Assembly (NCBI GenBank): GCA_000226015.1
Contig: JH153172.1
Location: forward strand, 36,499 to 88,938
Source: Mnemiopsis leidyi
Taxonomy: Eukaryota; Ctenophora; Tentaculata; Lobata; Bolinopsidae
Direction: 5' to 3'
DNA length: 52,440 bases
Made by a program: the position numbers and the translations under genes. Under the pieces are notes generated by a model. It saw only the letters and a program-made list of their open reading frames with translations, made no database searches and had not been told where the DNA came from. Each line of letters starts with the position of its first letter. Positions within the stretch are counted from its first letter, which is position 1. Below are positions 1 to 11,480 of this stretch, one piece after another.

Positions 1-1060
1 AGGTTGTACAGCAGCGCGTACCCTCCCGTCACTTTATCCTCGTCATTTTATTTTATTCGCTGTTAATTGACGAGATGATATCCGTCTAACGTTCTAACGA
101 GGAGAGCTAGAGCAGAAAACTGCGAGCCGCGCGCGGGTCGGGTAACATCTCGACAAATTCGCTGTTCGCGTCAAATGAGGGTTGTATTTACCGGGCGCTG
201 CGTGGCTCTATCAACAAAGACTGAGGTCCCCTGGCAAGGTCGGATTATATTCACCTAACCAGGGGCTTATTGTCGCGGTGATACCCGACTCACGCAGCTA
301 AACGGTAAACTGATATGATATCGTCAAGGGGCTTACGCTCGCAGCTGATACCTCTGGTGGCGCGCGCAATAGGGCTCTGGTTAGAGCAAGGGTCGGATGC
401 AAAGTCAGCCAAGTCCAATTAGGTGGCATAGCAGCCTACATGCGCGCCGTAAGTAGTCAGACAGTCAGTAGTCCTTCATGACCTGGTTGAGTTGGGTGAT
501 CAAGCTGTGCAGCGCCCGGTAACGAAAAGACGACGTATTGCCTGATGAAGTCAGAACGCTGCTGCGCAACCGCCCAGAACGCATAAATATTTCGAATGTG
601 AATAAAATTTTTCCCTTGCTAAATCAGTATGGCCCGTACGTGTGACGTGTAGTGGGTGCGCGGCTCAAAATTGTAAATTCGGACAGGTCGCCTGTTACTA
701 TAACCAAATCCCAATTTTGCGCGCGTCACACACACCACCAGCGAAGCGACAGCCTCCGGCGCGCGCAAAGGGTACTCACAACGTGAGACAAAGCTAACGA
801 CAGCGCGTCGCTCCAAATTAAACGCACAGCTGCTACGCAAAAGCTCAAAGTTGCTTTTTCAGCTACCTCTTGCGGCGCGCGCCACTTAAGCATAAAGCTA
901 GCTGCGCGCGGAGCGTGCGTGAACACTTGTACAGCAGCGCGCACCCTAACGTCATTTTATTCTCGCTTCAACGGGCAATGTGCGTTTAAAATTTCTTCAT
1001 GTCGCCAGGCCAGAAATGCGTGAGAGCGCGTGATGGCCGCGACAGTAGGTTATCAACCTA
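1..1060. repeat. GC-rich dispersed repeat block, left end
   Basis: No gene is seen here. The block contains sequence shared with 38.2-39.2 kb: a TACAGCAGCGCG...CATTTTATTCTCG module (near 6-50 and 928-965, again at 39103-39135 and inverted at 1285-1324), a module containing CCCGACTCACGCAGCT (near 280-300 and 38344-38358), the palindrome GTAGGTTATCAACCTAC (about 1045-1061 and 38278-38294), and a GGACCTCAGTCTTTGTTG module (inverted near 212-231, forward near 39522 and 42003). Short ORFs in it are accidental. It is probably composed of non-autonomous transposable elements; no transposase is visible. Confidence 0.7.
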
Positions 1061-1067
1061 CAATTCT

Positions 1068-1290
1068 CGCTTCGAATGAGGGTCGGACAAAGTCAAACAA
1101 ATGAGCACTTGCACTTGTGAACTGGTTAGGTGAAGTGCGCAAAAGCGCTTGCCTCTGGAGCAAGGCCACCAGTGGTAGAAAGGACGAACGGTGTAAAGTT
1201 TGCCTTATTGATCTGAAGAACTTTCTGTAGGCACTAACTGTGTTTGTTTTGTAGCTTTGTCTGACTTTTGTCTGACCCTCATTCGAAGCG
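1068..1290. mobile_element. Short element with about 28-bp terminal inverted repeats (MITE-like)
   Basis: The left end (1068-1095) begins CGCTTCGAATGAGGGTC and the right end (1262-1290) is its inverted copy with about two differences, enclosing about 165 bp. This is the layout of a non-autonomous DNA transposon. I could not identify a clean target-site duplication, and the ORF inside on the minus strand looks spurious. Confidence 0.6.
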
Positions 1291-1380
1291 AATAAAATGA
1301 CGGGAGGGTACTCGCCGCTGTAAAATTGTAGCTTAGAATCGATCGTGGGCTCGATTTCCACATCCGGCAATCCTGAAGGA

Positions 1381-2245
1381 GTGCGTTAAGTAATCAGCAA
1401 GGGTATTTACCTTGCAATATTGTTCGGTAGATTCTGCTAATTGACTGTGAAAACGTGATTGAGGATGTAATGTAAAGGTTTTCTATTTAAAGACCTAGAA
1501 TCTTCCAAGTGCCCCAACAAGTTGGCTAATTAAGCTTTTGGAGGATTTTTACATTTAACAACATCCAACAGAGATTTACTGAATGAATCAGATTCCTTAT
1601 CAAACAACATTACTTACTTACTTACTTACTAACATGATTTTGTCTACGAACTCCAACCAGATCATTTTCCATTTTAAAAGAAAGAGATGTTTACATTTTG
1701 CCAGGAATATAGATTTTTTGATCAGCTACATTTATTTTATTGGGTTCAAGATCAGGAAAGAGACAATTTGTATTAGTTTATTTTTGGGAAATTATTTAAG
1801 CTATGTTCTTCTCTTAAGTGTGATGTTGTAGAGAGTGCTAGGACTGGGACTTCATCAAGTTATTAAATTTTAGAAGCGAAGGTTTTGTAAGTGAGCTTGA
1901 ATTTAGCATTTAATCTTAAGGGTATATTATTTACCCCCCTTCTTCCCCTCCATCATCATTCGTCATCATGACAGTACCCCTCCCCCCTTAAATGTCAGAG
2001 GTAAATTACCATTATGACATCATCACAGTCTGAACCCCCCCTATTTCATTTCAAAAAACTTGATTTTTGGTCTTTTCATTTGCAGTCATTTTTGAAAAAA
2101 GGCAGTATTTCACCAGATTTCTGAATCAGAAATTTGACTTGAAATTTTTTTCATCAATTGGAAACCCCTCCCCCTCTAGGTGAAGACGTCATATGTGAAC
2201 GACCCCTTATATTTTAGAACCAATTGTTTCTAAGCTTAAATTTAG
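1381..2245. other. Intergenic, no gene seen
   Basis: AT-rich non-coding sequence. It holds a short ACTT microsatellite at about 1612-1630 and pyrimidine-rich stretches at about 1936-2050. The 82-codon ORF at 1583-1831 has no recognisable features and I do not call it. Confidence 0.5.
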
Positions 2246-2246
2246 T

Positions 2247-2335
2247 TGTCGAGGTGTTACCCGACTAGCGCGGGGCTCGCAGCTTTGCTGCTCTCTGGCT
2301 CGTTAGAATGGTAGACGGATATTATCTCGTCAGGA
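2247..2335. repeat. Third copy of the GC-rich dispersed repeat
   Basis: Contains ACCCGACTAGCGCGGGGCTC and GTAGACGGATATTATCTCGTC. These match modules at 70-95, 280-340 and 38344-38395 in the same order, but with a different GC-rich hairpin inserted in the middle. Confidence 0.55.
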
Positions 2336-2465
2336 ATTTAGAATTTTATAGTATAAAAAGTTCATGATATTGCCATCAGTATAAGGCTGGGTTCATTTAT
2401 TTTTGATTTAGTTATAACCTATTTTGATGCCATATTAATTGTAATTTAATATTGAATATTCTAAT

Positions 2466-2552
2466 TGTGAACAACATAGGACGCTTTAAATCAGACTGAT
2501 CGCGATGGGTCGGCACGCAATGGGTCCTGTAAAATGTCCTATGTTGTTCACA
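2466..2552. mobile_element. 87-bp foldback element with perfect 17-bp inverted repeats
   Basis: TGTGAACAACATAGGAC at 2466-2482 is repeated as its exact reverse complement at 2536-2552. The interior carries a short direct repeat, GCGATGGGTC followed by GCAATGGGTC. Size and structure fit a MITE or foldback element. No coding capacity. Confidence 0.6.
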
Positions 2553-2996
2553 GTCAGTAGAGTCTTGGGCATCTCTGCTTAAGTGATTACTGTTAAATAA
2601 TATTTTGTGATGACATGATATTTGATTGAAATTATCTATTGAGTTGAATCGGTTTTGATATGATCATCAATATGCTATAAATTTGGCTTTAGTTTGGTGC
2701 CCCATCAAATGAATGTATTTCTTACTGGTTGCATCTTGCATCACATGAGCAGCTGCTTTATATTGAAAGATTATTTGAATTTATGAAATTATATTGTGAT
2801 GCATAATTAAAAGTTTTGATGACGATTACAAATTACAATTACAATAAAAACTTTAATGCTGGACATTGTATCCCAGCCTTTAATGCCTTAACAAACCTAC
2901 ATGCCATGGCTGAACCCTAAAATTATACATTTGCTTGTCAGAAAATAGTTAAAACTTATGAATTCTAATCAATTAACTTAAACTAGCACTGTTATC

Positions 2997-5900
2997 ATGT
3001 GGAGTGAAGGCAATCAGTCGAACGATCCAGTGACAAACATATCTAACTTGAAGACAGGTAGCTATTTATATGTTTATTGTCTTATTTCAGACTATAATCA
3101 GTGAACTCTGCCTGCAGCTGGTAAGATCAGATCTGCCCCTTGGTATGCCAGAAGTAAGTCCTGTGCAGCTTGTCTGCCATCAAGAAGCTTGGTAAAACTT
3201 AAAATGTCACACAAAATCTGCCATCTAGGGGACTTGATTCAATGTAGTCTTTCTCTGCCCTCACCCACACCTGAACACTAATCCTTAATGGTTAAGGTTA
3301 GTAACCATTATCATAACCCTAATCATAACCCTAACAGTTAAACCCGTACCCTAACCATTATGTCCCCCAACTGCTACGGACTGTCCACAAGTTAATGGCA
3401 GATCAACCACATTCACTGTGCACCTTCACCGACTCTGGCCAGACTCTGCCTAGGCAGACCCTTACCTTGATATAAATGGCAGAAAAAGTCCAATGACTAT
3501 AAAAGCTCATTTGATCAGCTTAAGTTCATCGGATCTGATTTAGCAAAACTATTTTCCAGTTGTAATACTTCTTTCAACCTGTAAAATGTACCATATGTGA
3601 TTTGTATTTGTATTTGTATTTGTTACACCTGTACCCAGGCTTTTACAGTTATACTGAAGGGGCTCCTGGAAGATTCTAGATCTTTTAACGGAGACCCTCC
3701 TCATTTAACCCTCAATCACGGTTTCCCGGTCATTCGGCTGAGTCGACCGAAGAAGATTGCATAGGCAAATGCCCTTAGCGCACTCCTCTAGGATTGGCGG
3801 ATCTGGGAATCGAACCCCCAATCTTCTGCGTGGAAAGTCGGGGTAGAAACCACTACACCACCAACCCATAATAGCACAAGATTTTATTTTCAGCTAAGCC
3901 TCAGTGCACTTCGTTATTCATGCTCTTAAGCAGATAAGCTGTTGAAGGGCAGATTAAATCAATCTGTTATAATATATCGGAACTCAGACCTTCTTCAGAT
4001 CATGGATATTCTAACTTTTCCCCAGGAGTTTCAGGACAAGTAACTATCGGTATTGTTGTTGCAAAAAAAGATGGTAACCAGGTTGCTGGCAAAAATGGTG
4101 AAGATAGAGGAGCTCTGTCCTTCACTGTACGAGACAAAACTGCCACTGTTAACGTTACATACTGGGGCACTTTTCAGTTTATTCAACAATTAGCTCAAAA
4201 GTAAGTGTATCTGATTTTGGATTTGCTTGCAGGAACTACCAGTGCAAATTTCTTATCTAGGTTGACATACTTTTCAGTTAACCATTTTTATGCATGACGT
4301 GTACAATTTATAGTTTAAGACGAAACTGCAAATAGACATCGTTGTGGTGTGAGCCCAGTGTAGAGGCGTCATTAACACTCCTTAATTGAACAGGTTTCAC
4401 ATTAATGATGTCGTTAAGCTTGTGAATTGCAATGTTCAAGAAAAAGCAGAAAGTGATCAAGAGCGAATTTATAATCCTGTTACAAGTGCTTCTATCCGTA
4501 TAACCGTAAGTTGAAAAAATTCTTGCAAATTTTTGGTCATATATGGACACCTTCAGATTCCAGTCCAAATGTTTGCTATTTGATAATCAGGAGCTGTAAA
4601 TGTGACAGTAGAAATGAACACCGACAGATTGTACTGTACAATTTAAGGACAGCAATTTAAGGACATTACTTCCACAGCTTATCTATCTATCTATGCTCTG
4701 AAAATGCTTACCAATTGTATTATGATGAAATACTCTTCAGCTAGATCAAAAGAACAGTAGATTAGAACTGCAGACTTACGGTTGTGATGATTTCGCCGAC
4801 TTGATACACAAGCCATGTTGTCAAGATACCAACTTCACCACCCTCGACCAAATAACCAATCCTCAATTTTCTTACGTTGGCAGATTCGTTAATTGCCTTG
4901 CTATCGTAAAAACAATTCCCAGTAAACGTGATCTTGTAACGAAAACTGGACGACCTGCTATTTGCTGTGAATTTGAGATCATTGACAATTCAAAAGAAGT
5001 AGTAAGATTTGTGACTTGGTTGGAATCTTTGGCAGATTTAACATACAGTCTAGTTCCAAAACAAACGATACTATTTTTGTATGATGTGAAAGTCAAAATG
5101 GACACATTTACAGAGACCATCTCACTGGAGGCCAACTCAAGAACTATCATCACAGTAAACCCTGACATCAAACCTGCCCACACTCTTTACGCATTTGCAC
5201 TAAAATTACCGGATGAAATTTTGCAGCCCTCCATCCGTCGCATTACGAGTAGTAACAACTCTAAAGTATCCTTGAACAGTATTACAAGGGAGATGACAAT
5301 TGAAGAGATTCTATCGGAATGTCCAGAGAGCGGTGTTGTGCGTGCCGTTTTGACCAAGTTCGACTGTACCGACTTGAAAAGGAGTGTTTCGAAAAGATGC
5401 ACTGGCTGCCAAAAGAAAGTACCTGGTCTTTGTGCCAAACCGGAATGCTTCGGAAAAGACGTTGTTCCGTTTTTTGATTTTACTGTTTCCTTAACAGATC
5501 ATACTGGTAAGACAGATTGTTGTTTTCCGGTATAATGAACGATGATTCGCTACCACCTTTTTGTTTATCACCATCATACTAAATATGAATTGATTTAGTC
5601 AATTTTACTTAATACTGTTCTCAATCTGGATCTTAGCTTATTAATTGGTAAATTTTCTTTTCAGGAACTACGGACAATGTTAAGTTGTCGGGAGAATGTG
5701 CCGAGATGTTAGTTGGTGTTCCAGTTTCAGTATTTGAAGGTTAATCATTATCATCAAACTTTCATAATTGTCTGGGAATACGGTATACGAACAGTACTCA
5801 AAACTTTAGATGCGAATTGTAAGATGTAGTTACGATTGATTTTCTCGAATCCAGATTGGAGTGCAGACATGATGAGAGCTTGCATGGACAGAGTTCAGCT

Positions 5901-6335
5901 TGAGAGATATAAACTGGTATTTACTACATTTACAATGCCCTCTGGTATCTGGCTTCATATAAAGCAGGTAAAATTAAATTGAATTATACAACCTTTGAGG
6001 TCGGCAGAGATTGGTTGATAGAATTTTTCCTCGTCCAACAACTATCGGCTGTGTATATGCATGCTATGGACTGTTTATAAAACGACTAAATACCGGTTAT
6101 ATCTGTGCAGGCAAATACCGGTTGTAAGTGGGCAGGCAATTAGCCGCATATAAGCCATACCGTAACAGATCTCCTATTTTCCTGATAGAGTGGCGTTCCT
6201 ATTTATAAAAATTCAAATTGCGAGGCAGGACAAGTTAAACTTAACATGCTCATCTGTCGATGTTTGATTATGAAATGTGTCTTTTTGAAATTTCAGGTTG
6301 ATTCCTGGGTATCGAGTATTGAGTCCGGCTCGTAA
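2997..6335 (+). CDS. MEIOB: MEIOB-like meiosis-specific OB-fold protein, complete, 446 aa
   Basis: Seven coding exons, all phases checked: 2997-3057, 4026-4200, 4394-4505, 4741-5506, 5665-5739, 5855-5967, 6297-6335. The ATG at 2997 has an in-frame TAA just upstream (2979). The length is close to vertebrate MEIOB. Diagnostic matches recalled from the family are the IGIVV strand and TVRD in the first OB fold, ITVNPDI mid-protein, and a zinc ribbon CX2CX7CX4C (C336, C339, C347, C352) followed by SLTDHTG. This is an RPA70-like series of OB folds. Known role of the family: with SPATA22 and RPA it binds single-stranded DNA in meiotic nuclei and is needed for crossover repair of programmed breaks. 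The sequence itself shows only the fold and motif pattern. RPA70 is the alternative, but the lack of an RPA70N-like N-terminal part and the shorter length favour MEIOB. Untranslated 5' exons could exist and are not visible. Confidence 0.85.
3601..3867 (-). mobile_element. tRNA-derived SINE, family 1, with an AAATAC-repeat tail
   Basis: Read on the minus strand, 3867 downward begins with a tRNA-like head. Box A is TGGTGTAGTGGTT (3848-3860) and box B is GGTTCGATTCCC (3805-3816). About 170 bp of tRNA-unrelated body follow, then a tail of AAATAC repeats (3601-3622). It lies in intron 1 of the MEIOB-like gene, antisense to it. The order box A, box B, body, simple-repeat tail is the defining SINE layout. 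A related 3' body fragment is at 51304-51354. Confidence 0.8.
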
Positions 6336-7339
6336 TGTTGTGTCAACGCTGAATGGCGAGAAGAGTTAAACTCACTATAAAAATAGTGATAACCTTAAAA
6401 GAAACCTACCGTGGACAGTGCACGTTTTCAACAATGTTAGTTCATGCAGCATGCAACATTTTTTGAGTTTAACATCTAATTAAATGTTAAAATATAGTGT
6501 TTGCGTCATTTTGTTAGACTTTAAACGTTATATCAACTAACAGGGAGCCCGTTCTTCGGACGGGTTTTCACGGGGTTACAAACATTTGTGTTTCAATAAT
6601 TCAAGTAACACAATTAGATACATGACTTCGGTGGCACCGAGGTTAATATCGCAGAGCACCGCACCGAGTCGGTGCTCTGCGATATTGATTAATAATAGAC
6701 TATTTTCTCTACTTTTCGACACCATCCGAAAGTCGATTTCGAAGCTCTAAACGGTTAGCTTTTTGGTTAGTTCTTTGAGAATTTGCCCTAATTTAAAACA
6801 CAATTCACACTTTTGAATAATTCTTTTTACCAAATATTAGAATTTCCAGCCGTTTACTTAACATCGTACGCGTAGGTTAAAGTACGCTTAGTGGTGTCAG
6901 TACATTAGCAACACATTTATTTGTAGTGCCAGTAAAATGAAGATTGAGGATTATGTAAACTAAATCAACTTGACAGTTTGAATTTTATTCCATATCTGTT
7001 TAATATTCATTTCTTTCATATCCCACAAATGACAGCTCTCAAAACTTGTTGGAAACAACGATAAAGGATTATTTAATCGCATAATTGCTTATCGATTAAC
7101 GATCATACCTGATTTATTATTTGTATCATGTCATGGGTATTGCAAAAATACTACTATTTAAATGTTGTACGAGAACTCTGTCATTTCTTAATTTCCATTT
7201 GCACTAATTAATAATCTAATAATAGATGGAGCATATGGATTCAAATTATCGGCAATTAACAACTGAAATTTCTAACTTTGCTCTCATAGGAAGTGAATTC
7301 AAAAGTATTTGATGCAATTGATGGTTTAAAGAAAAGTGG
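6336..7339. other. Intergenic, no gene seen apart from three hairpins
   Basis: AT-rich spacer between the MEIOB-like gene and the acidic TSR gene. Apart from the hairpins at 6546-6686, entered separately, I see no coding exon or repeat. Confidence 0.5.
6546..6686. repeat. Cluster of three hairpins, the last with a perfect 17-bp stem
   Basis: (i) 6546-6552 pairs with 6560-6566, AGCCCGT with ACGGGTT, loop TCTTCGG. (ii) The palindrome TCGGTGGCACCGA lies at about 6629-6641. (iii) 6645-6661 pairs perfectly with 6670-6686 around the loop CACCGAGT; AATATCGCAGAGCACC is the outer part of the left arm. It sits about 210 bp past the MEIOB stop codon, so it could lie in its 3' UTR or just outside it. 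It may be a small foldback element or an RNA hairpin; the sequence alone does not decide. Confidence 0.6.
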
Positions 7340-9031
7340 ATGACCAGTAGCAATATTTATCTCTCACTTCCTACTCACCCTTTTCTCACTGTTCTTTTAT
7401 TATCTTCTCTTATTGTTATTTCACCAGGTACAGCTATTTTCATTCAACTTTTAACAAACTACTTAAATCCACATTAACAATTCACATCACAGTACTTATA
7501 ATTCGTTGTTTGTACACTATATGCTTATAGTAGAGCAGATCCCTTTTTACTGTTCTTAATGCAAAAAAATTTAGTTTCAGGTTCGAGAATAGTTGACGAT
7601 CCTTACCAATCCTCGTCCTCTCCTCCTGAAGACGACGACAATGATGTTGAAGAGTATGATCCGTATGACTTCACAGTCCATGACGTCAACGTCATGTCAG
7701 ACTATTCAAACAAGTGTGCTCCACGGAGCTGGAGTCAGTGGACTGCGTGCAATGCACCAGACTGTGGGGAGGAAGGTATTAGCATGAGGAAGCAGAGAAG
7801 CAGAAATTGCCATGTTGAAATACAGCAGAGGTATTGTATTAGGACATGTGATGGTGTGGACGATCCTTATCAGAGTATTATCGGCCAATCTTTAGGTGAA
7901 GTAATGGCAGATGACGATGAAAAAGACGACGAAATAGAAGATGAACAAGATGAAGACGAAGATCTAATCTATGTTCCTGGACAGCCTGATAGAAATTACT
8001 TTGAAGATGATATTCAGCGTGAATTCGACGAGTTAAGGTTAATGGGCTACAGTTTTGGCAATACTTATAGAAACCTCGAGGATGGTACCAGAGTTTTGTC
8101 CAACACAGGCCCATCTAAGAACAATGGCTTTCAAAACGAAGAACTATTGTCCGATAATTTTTCAGATTCTGGTTTCACCGCTGATACATACAAAGTTAAT
8201 CAGCTCGGTTCTTCTGAGAAAAAATGGAAACATTACAACGAGTACAATCACGATCCTGATGGAACAATTGACAACGGTTTTATGCCTCATCAACAAAATT
8301 TAGTTACTACCGGTTATAAAACTGACGAGGTTTCTAACGACGATGACTCAGAAAACTTACGGGGTGTTCAATCTACAGATGACCCTGATAAAAGTGATAA
8401 AAGTTTTTTTGGAGATTCCGATAGTGAGAAGGAGGTAGAGAAGAAAACTGGTGAAATTACATCATATGTCTCAGAGGAAACACTTGCCAGGGAGAATGGA
8501 GGGAAAAATTACGACCAATATGAGGACAATGAGGATGAAAAATATGCACATGGTTACAATGCCGAAAAGAAGGATGACTACAATGACGTGAAGGAGGATT
8601 ATCACTATGCCGAAAAGGAAGATGGCGAAGATGACTCCGCTGAGGTTGCTTTAAGCAGTGATAACTGGATTTTAGAAGATATAGTCCAGGAAAGCAATTA
8701 TGATCTGTCCAAAGATCTCATAATCAATGATATTGATATGGTTCAAGATTCTTCTGCTAAAAAATACTCTGATAAAGAGAAACTAACTGAAAGAGAAGAA
8801 GTTGCCCTCCTTGCAATACTGGAGGGCAAGTTGGAATTTCAAGAAAGTTTGAATGGCTGGGACGTGCAAAGTTTGTCTGTTCCGGAAACGAGTGGAGAGG
8901 CATTGTCTTCGTTTCCACTAGGTAGCAATTTGGGAATGATTAACGGAACTCTTGGCAATAAAAAGACAAGCACAAAACCTAGTTACACGAATAATAAGCG
9001 GTTGGTAAAAATCAATTATTATGTTATTTAA
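7340..9031 (+). CDS. Secreted, highly acidic protein with one thrombospondin type-1 repeat, complete, 512 aa
   Basis: Two exons, 7340-7437 region trimmed at the donor: exon 1 is 7340-7427 and exon 2 is 7581-9031 (phase 1 junction). Exon 1 encodes a signal peptide ending in a run such as TVLLLSSLIVISP. Residues about 75-118 form a TSR-like module with CAPRSWSQWTAC and six cysteines. The rest, about 390 residues, is unstructured and very rich in Asp, Glu, Ser, Tyr and Lys, with almost no cysteine; the phrase VDDPYQS occurs twice. Two AATAAA signals (9056-9061, 9073-9078) follow the stop, so this is the last exon. It is likely an extracellular-matrix, calcium-binding or mineral-associated protein by composition, but that is inference. 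Its 3' end faces the minus-strand gene ending at 9266. I do not recognise a named family. Confidence 0.75.
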
Positions 9032-9055
9032 CGACTTATTGAATGAATTAACTTG

Positions 9056-9078
9056 AATAAATCACTGACTTGAATAAA
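9056..9078 (+). promoter_or_regulatory. Two polyadenylation signals of the acidic TSR gene
   Basis: AATAAA at 9056-9061 and 9073-9078, 25 to 45 bases after the TAA stop. This supports 9031 as the true end of the coding region. Confidence 0.6.
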
Positions 9079-9170
9079 TTTGATCCACATTAAAAAATAT
9101 TTGATCCATGTGATAGATAATCAATAGTTAAACTTAAGTCCCTAGCCATTTCAAATTAGGACCATTAATC

Positions 9171-9176
9171 TTTATT
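9171..9176 (-). promoter_or_regulatory. Polyadenylation signal of the minus-strand secreted gene
   Basis: TTTATT on the plus strand is AATAAA on the minus strand, about 90 bases after the stop at 9266. Together with the signals at 9056-9078 it shows two convergent genes with a spacer of roughly 100 bp between the signals. Confidence 0.5.
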
Positions 9177-9265
9177 GACTCTTTAATACCCACCAAAATA
9201 AGTATGAAATTAAAACTTATTCAAAATTTTAAAAATAGGTTCATTTAAAAATCACATTTTGTGCC

Positions 9266-10584
9266 CTATCCCATGGCCACAGTCGCCAGCCATGACGGCA
9301 CATATTTATTTTTTTCCGTCTTATAGTACCCATATAGAGATGGTACATATATGTGGAGCAAGGAAGATGGCTCTGGATCGTCTTGTATTCTCCAATATCC
9401 TAAACCTGTAAAGTAAAATAAAAACTGGATGACAAAATTAAGTCTTTCGGAAATCAAAAATGCACAAACCATACAGTTTAGTGTAAATGACGTAGTTTTT
9501 CCATATAGATTGAAATGATATGTTTTCAGCAGGTGTTGATCAACTTACTCAAAACCAGAGGAAATCCTGAACATCTCTATTCTTTTTTACCGTCACACTT
9601 GCTTTTAAATTTGAAAGGTTTACTATTTGTGAATAGTTAGCTAAAATTGTGAGAATTCGATATCTTGGTTAAGGTTTCTTTTCAACTTAAGTTGTTTCAA
9701 CTGAGTTTAAGCTACAACAAATCGTATCACTTTCCAACTTATAAATCAAGTGTATCAAGGAGAAAAGCTAATATGAAGAGAAAAGCTAATATAGATTATA
9801 GAATTTTTACGTATAATGTTGTGGTAGTGTGGTGGTTGACAATGACTATGCACTATGCAGAAATGTGATGGAACATTAAATAATCTAGAGCATGCTTCGC
9901 TGACTAAATTTATGATAAAGTCAAGATTCCTGTTACCTGGCACTTTGCCAACTAATGCTATCTCGAACACTGCCATGATATACACATCGCTGAGTAACTG
10001 CAAGACAACCGTATCCCCGTACTTGCAGTCTGAGTAACTGTCAAGGTTGCCCGGTACCTCCCCCTCAATCCTGACCTCCAGAGAAAACAACCGACAATCC
10101 TCTCCCACACAATGGGAACAGTCACTGTCGGTACAAGTCCATGTGTACTGTCGACTCCCATCACTGTTAAACTCTACCACCTCATCTATACACTCCAAGT
10201 TTGGGAGTCTTAACTTAAGCCAGATTGGATTACCAGAGCCGTGGTCGTAAGTTTGGGATTGTGTATGCAGATCAAGGTCTATGGCGTTTCGAGGTCCGTG
10301 GCCGTTGTAAATGAAGGATTGTTCTGCACTTATTGGAGTGATCTCGCCTGGAAGTCTCTCCCTCACTGAAATATTTCAGAATTGATTATTTAAAAATCAG
10401 GTTTATCGTGAAGTTGAATCTATGTTGACATTGCATTGGAGCTTTACATTTCAGTCAACCGCTCCTTGCTTACACCGAATAATCAGTCTAAAGTATACGT
10501 AATTGTCTTACCTCTAGTTGCTGCAGGTAGAGATTGTAATGTCGCATAAGTAAATACAAAAATTAAGTTTTGGAAGTCCATCAT
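9266..10584 (-). CDS. Small secreted protein with a galactose-binding-like beta-sandwich domain, 213 aa
   Basis: Three exons on the minus strand: 10584-10512 (signal peptide, MMDFQNLIFVFTYATLQSLP), 10365-9937 (main domain) and 9405-9266 (C-terminal tail ending VATVAMG-like, TAG stop). Both junctions are phase 1 and the model is open throughout. The main domain carries PISAEQSF, AIDLDLHTQSQT, GNPIWLKLRLPNLECIDEVV and paired cysteines around TDSDCSHCVGEDCRLF. The alternation of strands and the site-defining DLDLHTQS pattern resemble F5/8C or galactose-binding-like domains of secreted invertebrate proteins, which bind glycans or surfaces. That assignment is by pattern memory only. An upstream PAN exon pair (13868-13364) ends in the same phase and could be an alternative 5' end of this gene. 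Confidence 0.7.
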
Positions 10585-11219
10585 GTTGCGGCTCCACATT
10601 TGTTTTGAATAGAATTAGAATTCATGTGTGATCGCATAAAACTTTTCCTTACTCAAGTTGTCCCAAGTTACTTAGTTGTAGTTGTGATCTTCTCTATAAA
10701 AGTAGTAAAAAACACTGACATTTTTAAAGAACTTCAAGCAAATATGGTAGTGGCCCTCAACAAGGTTATGACGTAACGCCGTTTATATTTTCTCACAAAA
10801 AGAACGAGCACTAGTCAAAAATGAAAAAATAGACCGGTTAACTATTGCGAGACCTAGTGACTGAGTTGACTTCTTTGATGTTGTGTAATTTCGGCAATGA
10901 GCTCACTTTGTCTAGTCTTTAACTTCGGCAAATAAAAAGCATGAGTGATGGCAAAAATAAATGACGATAACAGTTCTTTGTTGAAACTCCAGAATAGACT
11001 ATTAAAGTCTCATGAAATTGCTTATTCGATTTTTTAATGACCACAACAGCTACAGGGTGTACCCACATTAAAAATACACTCTTGTATCAAGAGCTGCGAG
11101 AGCGATGTAGTTGTTAAATGTTCTTGAAGCGCTGCGATATTGCTTTCTATCGTAAATTAGCGAAATAAGCCTTGAGCTGCGCAGAGTGATACACTTAAAT
11201 AGATGTGGTTTTAAGTTAA
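10585..11219. other. Upstream region or intron of the secreted gene, nothing further seen
   Basis: Non-coding, AT-rich. It would be promoter for the 10584 start, or intron if the PAN exons belong to the same gene. Confidence 0.4.
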
Positions 11220-11480
11220 GGGGACCTATTCCAGGTCCTCATTTTGAGCAAGCTCGACGACCCAGGTTTGTGCATTGATAGGTAACGAGTGTGTTGTGTT
11301 GTTGTGGTGGGCTGATTGGACAACAAAGGTACATGATGTGTATTGAGCAGATATTTGGGGGTCAATTTCCATTGATAGTCAATTCAGAAAATTCATGGAC
11401 CGGCACCGTGCCTAGTCGGATATGATCCGACAACCTCTGCATTGTCTAGATGAGTGCTCTACTAATTGAGCTACCGGCCC
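11220..11480 (-). mobile_element. tRNA-derived SINE, family 2
   Basis: On the minus strand from 11480: a tRNA-like head containing GGTAGCTCAATTAGTAGAGC (box A) and a degenerate box B after GAGGTTGTCGG, then a conserved block containing CATGAATTTTCTGAATTGAC. The second copy, at 50330-50550 on the plus strand, shares the head, the block and a similar 3' end (around AGGTCC). Two independent copies with the same internal order support a real SINE family. Confidence 0.75.

Noticed and set aside
3280..3365. Several CCCTAA-like units resembling telomeric repeats.
   Set aside because: Irregular spacing, mixed with AACCATTA units, no tandem array. At most a decayed interstitial repeat.
6632..6676. 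GCACCGAGTCGGTGC matches the last stem-loop of the SpCas9 tracrRNA scaffold.
   Set aside because: It is a short self-complementary sequence inside a larger unrelated hairpin; no other scaffold part, spacer, repeat or T-run is present. Coincidence.
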